Notes under the pieces: model-generated
Databases searched by the model: none
The model's input: the letters and a program-made list of their open reading frames with translations, nothing else
What the model was told of the DNA's origin: nothing
Assembly: GCA_964412845.1 (NCBI GenBank)
Contig: CAYPQM010000075.1
Span: forward strand, 1-32,693
Source of the DNA: JAWWPY01 sp964412845
GTDB taxonomy: Bacteria; Actinomycetota; Actinomycetes; Streptosporangiales; Streptosporangiaceae
Direction of reading: 5' to 3'
Length of the DNA stretch: 32,693 bases
Position numbers and translations under genes: made by a program
In this document: in pieces, positions 9,251 to 16,443 of the stretch
Layout: the number at the start of each line of letters is the position of its first letter
Numbering within the stretch: position 1 is the first letter of the stretch

Positions 9251-9280
9251 GGCGCGGGGGTTTCCCCGGAAACCCGCGCC
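9251..9280 (+). terminator. G/C-rich hairpin after uppP
   Basis: GGCGCGGG pairs with CCCGCGCC, and TTTC with GAAA, around a CCCG loop, leaving a two-base GG bulge. The stem starts 6 bases after the uppP stop. There is no T-run (C residues follow), so it is a strong hairpin of the kind that often ends transcription in high-GC actinobacteria, but not a canonical intrinsic terminator. Confidence 0.6.
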
Positions 9281-9326
9281 CCCCCCACAGCCCGGCACCC
9301 ACCGAGGAGCTGATGCTAATGGAGGC

Positions 9327-9336
9327 NNNNNNNNNN
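9327..9336. other. Assembly gap (ten Ns)
   Basis: Ten ambiguous bases in a row separate the uppP side from the typA side. A round run of this kind is usually a scaffold join of unknown true length. No open gene is interrupted: uppP ends 83 bases before it and typA ends 65 bases after it. Confidence 0.95.
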
Positions 9337-9400
9337 CGGCGGCCGCGCGATCCCCGCCAACCGCCGCGCCGCACGCACAGCGCAACTATCAGCCGGACGC

Positions 9401-11272
9401 TCAATCGCCCTCGCGGGCCTTCCTGCCCCGCTGCCGGCCGCGCTCCTTGGCGTCGAGCACGGTCTTGCGGAGCCGGACGGTGGACGGGGTGACTTCCGCG
9501 CACTCGCCGTTCGCGCAGAATTCCAGTGCCTGCTCCAGGCTGAGCGCGCGCGGCGGCACGAGCCGCTCCAGTTCCTCCCCCGCGGACTGGCGCACGTTGG
9601 TGAGCTTGCGTTCCCTGGTGATGTTGACGTCCATGTCGTCGGCGCGTGAGTTCTCACCGACGATCATTCCCTCGTAGACGTCGGTGCCCGGCGGCACGAA
9701 CAGCGTGCCCCGCTCCTGCAGCGAGAACATGGCATACGGGGTCGCGCTCCCCATCCGGTCGGCGACCAGCGACCCGGTGGGCCGCATCCGCAGCGGCCCG
9801 AACCATGGCTCGTACGCCTCGAACACGTGGTGCGCGATGCCAGTCCCCCGGGTGTCGGTGAGGAACTGGGTGCGGAACCCGATCAGGCCCCGGGACGGGA
9901 CGATGAAGTCCAGCCGGACCCAGCCCGTGCCGTGGTTCGTCATCTGCTCCAGCCGCCCCTTGCGGATGGCGAGCAGCGAACTGACCGCGCCCAGGTAGTC
10001 CTCGGGCACATCCACCGTGAGCCGTTCCACCGGCTCATGGACCGCGCCGTCCACCTCCCGGGTGACCACGGTGGGCCGGCCCACGGTCAGCTCGTAACCT
10101 TCCCGGCGCATGGTTTCCACCAGCACGGCCAGGGCCAGCTCGCCGCGGCCCTGGACTTCCCAGGTGTCGGGCCGGTCGGTGGGCAGGATCCGCAGCGACA
10201 CGTTGCCGACCAGTTCGCGGTCCAGCCGGTCTTTCACCATCCGCGCGGTGACCTTGGAACCCTTCTCCCGGCCGACCAGCGGCGAGGTGTTCACGCCGAT
10301 CGTCATCGAGATGGCGGGCTCGTCCACGGTGATCAGCGGGAGCGGCCGCGGGTCATCCGCGTCGGCGAGGGTCTCCCCGATCATGATCTCCGGGATGCCG
10401 GCCACCGCGATGATGTCTCCCGGGCCCGCCGAGTCCGCGTGCACCCGGTCCAGCGCCTCGGTCAGGTACAGCTCGGTGATCTTCACCCGCTCGATCGAGC
10501 CGTCCCGGCGGCACCACGCCACCTGCTGGCCACGGCTGATCGTGCCGGAGATCATCCGGCACAGCGCGATCCGGCCCAGGTACAGCGAGGCGTCCAGGTT
10601 GGTGACGTGCGCCTGCAGCGGCGCACCCACCTGGTAGGACGGCGCGGGCACCGTTTCCCGCAGCACGGTGAAAAGCGGCTCAAGGTCAGGTGAGTCCGGC
10701 AGGGTGCCGTCAGCCGGCCGGTTCAGCGAGGCCCGCCCGGCCCGCGCCGAGGCATAGACGATCGGGAACTCGATCTGCTGTTCGGTCGCGTCGAGGTCCA
10801 GGAAAAGCTCGTAGCACGCGTCCACGACCTCGGCGATCCGCGCGTCAGGCCGGTCCACCTTGTTGATCACCAGGATGACCGGCAGCCGGGCTTCCAGCGT
10901 CTTGCGCAGCACGAACCTGGTCTGCGGCAGCGGGCCCTCGCTGGCGTCGACGAGCAGCAGCACGCCGTCCACCATGGACAGGCCGCGCTCGACCTCGCCG
11001 CCAAAATCGGCGTGCCCAGGGGTGTCCACGATGTTGATGGTCAGCCCGCTGTGCTGAACGGCGGTGTTTTTGGCCAGGATCGTAATGCCTTTTTCCCGCT
11101 CCAGGTCGCCGGAGTCGAGTACCCGGTCGGCCACCTGCTCGTTGGCCCGGAATGCACCGGATTGCCAGAGCATGGCGTCAACGAGGGTGGTCTTGCCATG
11201 ATCCACGTGCGCCACGATCGCGACGTTGCGTAGCTCATCGCGGGTGGCGAGCTGAACCTGAAGTGCGGGCAT
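9401..11272 (-). CDS. typA: Ribosome-associated GTPase TypA/BipA
   Basis: Translational GTPase of the EF-G-like class that binds the 70S ribosome and helps ribosome assembly and stress adaptation. The G1 loop AHVDHGKTT is at residues 21-29, the switch I region carries EREKGITI, G3 is DTPGHADF and G4 is NKVD. The C-terminal half holds the EF-G domain III/V-like parts and the BipA-specific end (EECANGE-like LEFCANGECAEVTPSTVRLRK). I place the start at the ATG at 11272 (MPALQVQLATRDELRN), giving 623 residues, the usual size; the frame stays open a further 42 codons upstream, but that part is low-complexity Arg/Ala and unlike the family. The ribosome site is weak (GTGAG). It is divergent from the redox operon, with 186 bases between starts. 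Confidence 0.95.
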   Translation of the reverse strand: MPALQVQLATRDELRNVAIVAHVDHGKTTLVDAMLWQSGAFRANEQVADRVLDSGDLEREKGITILAKNTAVQHSGLTINIVDTPGHADFGGEVERGLSMVDGVLLLVDASEGPLPQTRFVLRKTLEARLPVILVINKVDRPDARIAEVVDACYELFLDLDATEQQIEFPIVYASARAGRASLNRPADGTLPDSPDLEPLFTVLRETVPAPSYQVGAPLQAHVTNLDASLYLGRIALCRMISGTISRGQQVAWCRRDGSIERVKITELYLTEALDRVHADSAGPGDIIAVAGIPEIMIGETLADADDPRPLPLITVDEPAISMTIGVNTSPLVGREKGSKVTARMVKDRLDRELVGNVSLRILPTDRPDTWEVQGRGELALAVLVETMRREGYELTVGRPTVVTREVDGAVHEPVERLTVDVPEDYLGAVSSLLAIRKGRLEQMTNHGTGWVRLDFIVPSRGLIGFRTQFLTDTRGTGIAHHVFEAYEPWFGPLRMRPTGSLVADRMGSATPYAMFSLQERGTLFVPPGTDVYEGMIVGENSRADDMDVNITRERKLTNVRQSAGEELERLVPPRALSLEQALEFCANGECAEVTPSTVRLRKTVLDAKERGRQRGRKAREGD

Positions 11273-11458
11273 GCAGGAACTCACTTGTGTTGGTGTCGGG
11301 TACTGCCGCGCGCTGTGGCGGCCCTTCCAGTGTATTCGCCCCGCGCGGGCCCTCCCCCGCCGGTGCCGGGCGGGCGGCCTGGATTCCGCCCGGGACAAGG
11401 CCTTTCTTGAGATCGTCTTGGCGGGCTCTTAACCAGGTATCGGCTGTGATGAGGCCCT

Positions 11459-11920
11459 ATGCGTGACAGATACGAGCCCGATGGCCATTATCAGGACCCC
11501 GCTACCCAGTTCGATGAGCCGCCGGCCGCCACCCGGGACGATGGCCTCCGCCGCCTGTCCCGGCTCACCTGGCGTACCACCCAGCTCAGTGCCCTCGCCG
11601 CGGCCACCTTCGCGATCGTGTTCGCGCGCACCGCTCCCACCCAGGCCGCCAGCAGCAGCCCGCTCCCGGCGCAGCCGGGCGGTGTGCAGTCCGCGGCGGC
11701 CACCGCCACGCCGAGCCCGTCCAGCAGCACCAGCCCGGCGGCCGGGAAACACGCCACCGGGAGCGCGACGCCGAGCCCGCAGCCCTCCGCCACCGCCCCG
11801 GCGGCAAAACCCAGCAGCGCCCCCCCGCCGCCCACGCTGGCGCCACCGACCACTCCGCCCGCACCGGCCCCGGCGCCGAGCCCGGTGCAGAGCACCTCGA
11901 GCGGATCTCACGGCGGCTGA
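11459..11920 (+). CDS. One-span Pro/Ala/Ser-rich membrane protein, first gene of redox operon
   Basis: A 153-residue protein of no family I recognise. Residues 1-37 are charged and presumably cytosolic, residues about 38-58 form one hydrophobic span after an arginine-rich stretch (RRLSRLTWR), and the rest is a long Pro/Ala/Ser/Thr tail that should face outward. No cysteine, no FMN-binding domain and no flavinylation motif of the DxxSGAT type is visible. The stop overlaps the apbE ATG (TGATG), so the two are translationally coupled. A GAGG sits 5 bases before the ATG. Its place at the head of the operon suggests an accessory or anchoring part of the electron-transfer module, but that is inference from position only. 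Confidence 0.75.
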   Translation: MRDRYEPDGHYQDPATQFDEPPAATRDDGLRRLSRLTWRTTQLSALAAATFAIVFARTAPTQAASSSPLPAQPGGVQSAAATATPSPSSSTSPAAGKHATGSATPSPQPSATAPAAKPSSAPPPPTLAPPTTPPAPAPAPSPVQSTSSGSHGG

Positions 11921-12921
11921 TGACACACTCAGCCGAGCCCGCTGGCGAACTGACATTCAGGGCCCTGGGCACCGTCGTTTCGCTGATCGTGCTGGATGAA
12001 GCCGCGCGCGGCGCCGCGTCCGCCATCCTGGGAGAAGAGCTGTCAGCGGTGGACGCCGCCTGCTCCCGGTTCCGCGCTGACTCCGAACTCTCCCGGCTCA
12101 ACCGGGCCGGTGGCCGCGCTGTCCCGGTCAGCCGGCGCTTCGCCGATGCGCTGGCGGCCGCGCTCACCGCGGCCGAGCTGACCGATGGCGACGTGGACCC
12201 GACCTGCGGCCGGTCGCTCGCCGCGATCGGCTACGACCGGGATTTCGCGGCGGTTCGCAAGAACACCACTGCGCTGCGGGGCGCCGCCATGCCCGCCGCC
12301 GGCTGGCGGAGCGTGGAACTTGATCCCGTCCGGCGGACCGCCCGGGTGCCGGACGGGGTGATGCTGGATCTTGGTGCGACCGCCAAAGCCCTGGCCGCCG
12401 ACCGGGCCGCCAGCCGTATCACGGCGGAGGTCGGCTGCGGTGTCCTCGTCAACCTGGGCGGAGACATCTCCGTGGCCGGCCCGCCGCCGGACGGCGGCTG
12501 GTGCATCGGGATCCTCGACGATATCGGCCCAGACGGCTGCGCCCGCCCGCACCGGAGGGGAGCGGGCGGGCCTCCGGCCATCACCATCGCCGACGGCGGC
12601 CTCGCCACCTCGAGCCCTGCGGTCCGGGCCTGGCGGCGTGGCACGCAGGCGTTCCATCACATCGTCGTGCCGGGCACCGGTCTCCCGGCGACCTCGTGCT
12701 GGCGTACGGTGAGCGTGGCCGCGGCCCGCTGCGTGGACGCGAACACGGCCAGCACGGCATCGATAGTCCGCGGCGAGCGGGCGCCGGGCTGGCTGGCCGG
12801 GCTGCGGCTGCCCGCGCGGCTGGTGCGGCACGACGGAACGGTCGTGGTCACCGGCGGCTGGCCAGCGGATGAGATGCCCACCCGAAGCGCGGACGAGATG
12901 CCCGCCGGACGCCCGGCATGA
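11920..12921 (+). CDS. apbE: ApbE-family FAD:protein FMN transferase
   Basis: ApbE enzymes cut FAD and attach FMN covalently to a Thr/Ser of target flavoproteins. Motifs in order: CSRFRADSELSRLN near residue 47, VDPTCGRSLAAIGYDRDF near 90, LDLGATAKALAAD near 150, NLGGDISVAG near 180, IADGGLATSS near 225 and HHIVVPGTGLPA near 247, with ANTASTASIV toward the end. These cover the usual FAD- and metal-binding regions. Length 333 is normal. No signal peptide or lipobox is seen at the N terminus, whereas many ApbE proteins act outside the membrane, so this one appears cytosolic. The start overlaps the upstream stop, and the end overlaps the next gene's ATG by 4 bases. The expected target, a protein with an FMN-binding domain, is not present in the window. 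Confidence 0.93.
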   Translation: MTHSAEPAGELTFRALGTVVSLIVLDEAARGAASAILGEELSAVDAACSRFRADSELSRLNRAGGRAVPVSRRFADALAAALTAAELTDGDVDPTCGRSLAAIGYDRDFAAVRKNTTALRGAAMPAAGWRSVELDPVRRTARVPDGVMLDLGATAKALAADRAASRITAEVGCGVLVNLGGDISVAGPPPDGGWCIGILDDIGPDGCARPHRRGAGGPPAITIADGGLATSSPAVRAWRRGTQAFHHIVVPGTGLPATSCWRTVSVAAARCVDANTASTASIVRGERAPGWLAGLRLPARLVRHDGTVVVTGGWPADEMPTRSADEMPAGRPA

Positions 12922-13541
12922 CAGTCACCCTCAGCGGCCCGGGACTGTGGTACGCCACCCGGGCCACCGGCTTGGTGGCGCTGCTGCTGCTTACCCTGGG
13001 CGTGCTGCTGGGCGTGCTGACCGCTGGCCGCTTCGCCACTCCCCGATGGCCGCGGTTCCTGACGGCCGGCCTGCACCGCAACGTGTCCCTGCTGGTGCTG
13101 GTGTTCCTGGCCCTGCACATCGGCACCACCGTGCTCGATTCCTATACCTCCATTCAGCTCAGCGCCGCGTTCATCCCGTTCATCTCGTCCTACAAGCGGG
13201 GCTGGGTGGGTCTCGGCGCCGTGGCCTTTGACCTGCTGATAGCCCTGGTGGTGACCAGCCTCACCCGGAGCCGGCTGGGTCACCGGGCCTGGCGGTTCGT
13301 GCACTGGTCCGGGTATGCGTGCTGGCCGGTCGCCGTGCTGCACGGGGTCGGTGCGGGCACCGATGAGCATGCCGCCTGGGCGATCGACATGACCATCGGG
13401 TGCGTCGCCGCCGCCGCGGCGGCGGTCGCGTGGCGGCTCGTGCAGCGCTGGCCGGAGCGCCGGGTGCTGCGGGTGAGCATGGTCATGCTGGCGGCGGTCG
13501 GCGTGCCCATGGTGCTGAGCGTGAGCGGGTACGGCTGGTGA
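12918..13541 (+). CDS. Ferric-reductase-like transmembrane haem protein
   Basis: A 207-residue integral membrane protein with five or six hydrophobic spans. Histidines at 53 (GLHRN), 67 (LALHIG), 129 (FVHWSGY) and 142 (AVLHGVG) sit in helices as in the ferric reductase/MsrQ/NADPH-oxidase b-type haem fold, so two transmembrane haems are likely. There is no cytosolic FAD/NADPH domain, so it needs partners to feed it electrons; the following NuoF-like protein and ferredoxin are candidates. The ATG overlaps the apbE stop (ATGA), and its own TGA overlaps the next gene's GTG. The family assignment is good; the electron acceptor on the outside cannot be told from sequence. Confidence 0.87.
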   Translation: MTVTLSGPGLWYATRATGLVALLLLTLGVLLGVLTAGRFATPRWPRFLTAGLHRNVSLLVLVFLALHIGTTVLDSYTSIQLSAAFIPFISSYKRGWVGLGAVAFDLLIALVVTSLTRSRLGHRAWRFVHWSGYACWPVAVLHGVGAGTDEHAAWAIDMTIGCVAAAAAAVAWRLVQRWPERRVLRVSMVMLAAVGVPMVLSVSGYGW

Positions 13542-14896
13542 GCACAGAACTTGTCCGGCGTGGTCCCGCGGCGCCCCCGCCCGCCATCCCGCCCTACCGG
13601 CCGCCTCAGGCGCGGCTGCCGCGGTTGCTCGCTGGCCTGTCCTACTACCGGTCGGTCGGTCTCCGCGAGCATGAACATCGCTACGGCCCGATCCCGTGGC
13701 GCGGCCATAGCGGCCGGGAACGCCCGGAGCGGCTGATCGACGTGGTGGACCGGTCCGGCCTGACCGGGCGGGGCGGCGCCGGATTCCCGACCGGCCGCAA
13801 AATGCGCGCCGTCGCCAGCGGCCGCGGGCCAGCGGTGGTAGTGGCCAACGGGGCGGAAGGCGAGCCGGCCAGCGGCAAGGACCGGCTGCTGCTGACCCGG
13901 CTGCCACACCTGGTGATGGACGGCATCAGCCTCGCGGCAGATGCCGTCGGGGCCCAGGAAGCCTACCTGTGCGTGCACCAGCGGGAAACTGAGCTGCTGG
14001 CGAGCCTGGCGGACGCCGCGGATGCCCGGTACCGGGCGGGCATCGACCCAGGACCCATCAAGATCGTGGGGATTCCCGGCCGTTACGTGTCCAGTGAGCA
14101 GTCCGCGATCGTCGCGTTCCTGGGCGGCGGGCCGGCCAAGCCGACATTCGCCCCGCCGCGGCCGCACGAACGTGGCGTGCGCGGGCGGCCCACCCTGGAG
14201 AACAACGTCGAGACCCTGGCGCACCTGGCCTTGATAGCGCGTTACGGGGACGGCTGGTTCCGCAGCATCGGGCTGCCGTCGGCCACCGGCTCGGCGCTGG
14301 TCACGGTGGGCGGCGGTGTCGCCCGGCCCGGCGTCTATGAGATCGAGCTCGGCACCAGCATCGGGCAGGTGATCATGCTGGCCGGCGGCCCCACCGAGCG
14401 GCCGCAGGCTCTGCTCGTCGGCGGTTACTTCGGCGGATGGCTGACCGCCGAAGAGGCCTGGGAGATCCCGATGAGCCAGCCGACCCTGCGCGCCGCCGGG
14501 GCCGCCATGGGAGCTGGCATGGTGCTGGCCCTGCCGGTCACCTCATGCGGGCTGGCCGAGACGGCCCGGGTGGTCCGCTACCTCGCAGAAGAGACGGCGG
14601 GCCAATGCGGGCCCTGCGTGATGGGCCTTCCAGCGCTCGCCGATGCCCTCGCCGATCTCGCGTTCCACGGTGGCCGCGGGCGGGCCACCGGCCAGATCCA
14701 GCGGCTCCTGCCGGTCATCGAGGGCCGCGGCGCGTGCCGTCATCCCGACGGGGCGACCCAGCTGGTCCGCAGCGCGCTGCGGACCTTTTCCGCGGAGGCC
14801 CAGTGGCATGACCAGCACGGCGCCTGCTATGGCGTGGCGCGGGACCCCCTGCTGCCCGTCCCCGGGGACGAAGAACGGGAATGGGGCTGGAGATGA
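13538..14896 (+). CDS. NuoF-like NADH/FMN flavoprotein with SLBB domain
   Basis: A 452-residue relative of the 51-kDa complex I subunit, which oxidises NADH through FMN. GLTGRGGAGFPTGRK, NGAEGEPASGKDR and RPTLENNVETLAHL correspond to the NADH/FMN-binding segments, followed by an SLBB-like part (ALVTVGGGVARPGVYEIE) and the iron-sulfur domain. Here the usual ESCGxCxPCR reads ETAGQCGPCVMG: the first cluster cysteine is Ala354, while Cys357, Cys360 and Cys400 remain; Cys337 lies a short way upstream. I choose the GTG at 13538 because it overlaps the previous TGA (GTGA); an ATG at 13400 would lie deep inside the preceding gene. No other complex I genes are nearby, so it probably feeds electrons to the adjacent haem protein or ferredoxin. 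Confidence 0.88.
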   Translation: MSTELVRRGPAAPPPAIPPYRPPQARLPRLLAGLSYYRSVGLREHEHRYGPIPWRGHSGRERPERLIDVVDRSGLTGRGGAGFPTGRKMRAVASGRGPAVVVANGAEGEPASGKDRLLLTRLPHLVMDGISLAADAVGAQEAYLCVHQRETELLASLADAADARYRAGIDPGPIKIVGIPGRYVSSEQSAIVAFLGGGPAKPTFAPPRPHERGVRGRPTLENNVETLAHLALIARYGDGWFRSIGLPSATGSALVTVGGGVARPGVYEIELGTSIGQVIMLAGGPTERPQALLVGGYFGGWLTAEEAWEIPMSQPTLRAAGAAMGAGMVLALPVTSCGLAETARVVRYLAEETAGQCGPCVMGLPALADALADLAFHGGRGRATGQIQRLLPVIEGRGACRHPDGATQLVRSALRTFSAEAQWHDQHGACYGVARDPLLPVPGDEEREWGWR

Positions 14897-15108
14897 GCAT
14901 CACGCTGCGGATCAACCCGATCATGTGCGATGGCCACGGCATGTGCGCCGAACTGCTGCCCGAGATCATCACGCTCGATCAGTGGGGCTACCCCCTGCTG
15001 GCCGCCGGCCCGGTGCCGCGTCCGCTCACCGGCCTTGCGCGGCGGGCCGCGCAAGCCTGCCCGACCCTGGCGCTGCTGATCGAGGAGACCAGGCCCAAAC
15101 ACCGCTGA
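14893..15108 (+). CDS. Small ferredoxin, probably [3Fe-4S] type
   Basis: A 71-residue protein with exactly three cysteines: Cys12 and Cys18 (CDGHGMC) and Cys56 followed by Pro (ACPTLAL). This C-x5-C...CP pattern is that of the small actinobacterial [3Fe-4S] ferredoxins best known as partners of cytochromes P450. No P450 is nearby; the ATG overlaps the stop of the NuoF-like gene (ATGA), so the natural partner is that flavoprotein. An in-frame ATG 12 bases upstream (14881) is possible but less neatly coupled. It is the last gene of the operon and ends 4 bases before the convergent neighbour. Confidence 0.88.
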   Translation: MSITLRINPIMCDGHGMCAELLPEIITLDQWGYPLLAAGPVPRPLTGLARRAAQACPTLALLIEETRPKHR

Positions 15109-15112
15109 CGGG

Positions 15113-15631
15113 TCAGTCGTCGCCGGGCCCGCCGTCGTCATCGCCCTGGACGGTGCTGATTACGGCCGACGGCAGGCCGGCGGCGCAGGACACGACCATG
15201 CGCACGCCGCTGCTCCCGGCCATGAATGTCACGCTCGGCCTGGCCGCCGGCCCGCGGACGACATCCTCCACCTGGTAGCCCTGCTGCGGGCTCCATGAGA
15301 CCAGGTAAGCGCCGGAAGGCCCGCACCCGGCCACCACACTGCCACCGGCTGAGACGAGCAGTTTCCCGCCCGGCATGGCCGCCGGTGCGGTGGACGGCGA
15401 CGGCGACGGCGACGCTGTGGGTGTGGGTGTGGGTGTGGTGCGCGTGGGGGCCGGGGTGGGTTCCTTCGATTCACTGGCCAGCGCCCGGTTGACGGCCGAG
15501 ACGGTCAGTTGCTGGGTGGGCGGGGCCGCGAGGCTCTGGCCCAGCAGCGAGACAGCCACCAGGCTGCCGCCGGTCGCGGCGCCCGCTCCCAGCAGCCAGG
15601 CCCCCACGGCCAGGAAGATGCGCGGATGCAC
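15113..15631 (-). CDS. Small exported or membrane-anchored protein with Thr/Pro/Ser linker
   Basis: No family recognised. The 172-residue product begins with a hydrophobic stretch (residues about 5-35, rich in Gly/Ala/Leu) that could be a signal peptide or a single anchor. A low-complexity linker of TP and SP dipeptides follows (about 55-85), encoded by hexanucleotide repeats, and then a compact C-terminal domain of about 80 residues with two cysteines (AGCGPSG and VVSCAAG) that could form a disulfide. The acidic tail is GDDDGGPGDD. It is divergent from the response-regulator gene, so it could be a target or sensor accessory of that two-component system; this is position-based inference. Confidence 0.75.
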   Translation of the reverse strand: MHPRIFLAVGAWLLGAGAATGGSLVAVSLLGQSLAAPPTQQLTVSAVNRALASESKEPTPAPTRTTPTPTPTASPSPSPSTAPAAMPGGKLLVSAGGSVVAGCGPSGAYLVSWSPQQGYQVEDVVRGPAARPSVTFMAGSSGVRMVVSCAAGLPSAVISTVQGDDDGGPGDD

Positions 15632-15693
15632 CGGGCCATCGTCGCGGAGCGGACCCTAAGACAAGGTAAAGACGGGCTCAAGAGTGCAGCATG

Positions 15694-15739
15694 ACAGGTA
15701 CCCGGCATCACCTGTTCTACCTGCAGGAACCGGTACCGG
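15694..15739. promoter_or_regulatory. Cluster of dyads before the response-regulator start
   Basis: Three dyads lie in 46 bases of the divergent intergenic region: ACAGGT (15694-15699) with ACCTGT (15710-15715), the palindrome CCTGCAGG (15719-15726), and CCGGTACCGG (15730-15739). They end 17 bases before the GTG start. An autoregulatory or divergent-promoter site is plausible, but no consensus is claimed. Confidence 0.3.
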
Positions 15740-15756
15740 CCGGATACGGTCCTGTC

Positions 15757-16443
15757 GTGGCCCAACTCCTGCTCGTCGAGGACGACGCGGCGATCCGCGG
15801 CGCGCTGATCCGCGCTCTCACCGAACGCGGGCATGTCGTGACGAGCATGCCGGGTGCCATGACCGCGCTCCAGCAGATCCTGACCAAGCCTCCGGACCTG
15901 GTGCTCCTCGATCTGGGCCTGCCTGATCTCAGCGGGTATGAGGCGCTGCGCATGATGCGCGCGGTCAGCAAGATCCCCGTCGTCGTGATCACCGCTCGCG
16001 ACGACGAGGCCGAGATCATCCGGGTGCTTGACGCGGGGGCGGACGACTACGTGGTGAAGCCCTTCGGCGGGGGCCAGATCGACGCCAGGGTCCGCGCCGT
16101 GCTCAGGCGGGCCGAGGCGGCCGGGCGCCGGAGCCTCGCGCCGATCATGGTGGGGGCGCTGTCCCTGGATGTCGACGCGCACGAGGCGACACTCGACGGC
16201 GCCCGCATCGACCTGAGCCGACGTGAGTTCGACCTGCTGCACTACCTAGTGCTGCACGCCGGCCAGGTGGTGACCAAGCGAGATCTGCTGACCCATGTCT
16301 GGCAGATGCCATACGGCGGCGCGGACAAGACAGTCGACGTCCACGTGTCCTGGCTGCGCAGGAAACTCGGCGAGACCGCGCAGCAGCCGAGGTACCTGCA
16401 CACGGTCCGCGGGGTCGGGATCAAGCTCAGCGCCCCCCTATGA
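15757..16443 (+). CDS. OmpR/PhoB-type response regulator
   Basis: Two-component output protein of 228 residues. The receiver domain (1-115) has the acidic pocket Glu8-Asp9-Asp10, the phosphoacceptor Asp52 (VLLDLGLPD), the conserved Thr in VVVITARDD near 79 and Lys in VVKPF near 102. The winged-helix DNA-binding domain fills about 128-228 (LSRREFDLLHYLVLHAG, then DVHVSWLRRKLG and VRGVGIKL). I prefer the GTG at 15757 because the receiver fold starts there (MAQLLLVEDD); an ATG at 15691 would add 22 residues with no family match. The stop overlaps the kinase ATG (ATGA), so the pair is coupled. The signal and regulon are unknown. Confidence 0.93.
   Translation: MAQLLLVEDDAAIRGALIRALTERGHVVTSMPGAMTALQQILTKPPDLVLLDLGLPDLSGYEALRMMRAVSKIPVVVITARDDEAEIIRVLDAGADDYVVKPFGGGQIDARVRAVLRRAEAAGRRSLAPIMVGALSLDVDAHEATLDGARIDLSRREFDLLHYLVLHAGQVVTKRDLLTHVWQMPYGGADKTVDVHVSWLRRKLGETAQQPRYLHTVRGVGIKLSAPL

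Noticed and set aside
7979..9385. 468-codon minus-strand frame crossing the N run
   Set aside because: Antisense to uppP and spans the assembly gap; it is a shadow frame.
13400..13537. Upstream ATG start for the NuoF-like gene
   Set aside because: It would read 46 Arg/Gly-rich residues out of frame through the haem-protein gene; the GTG overlapping the previous stop is the natural start.
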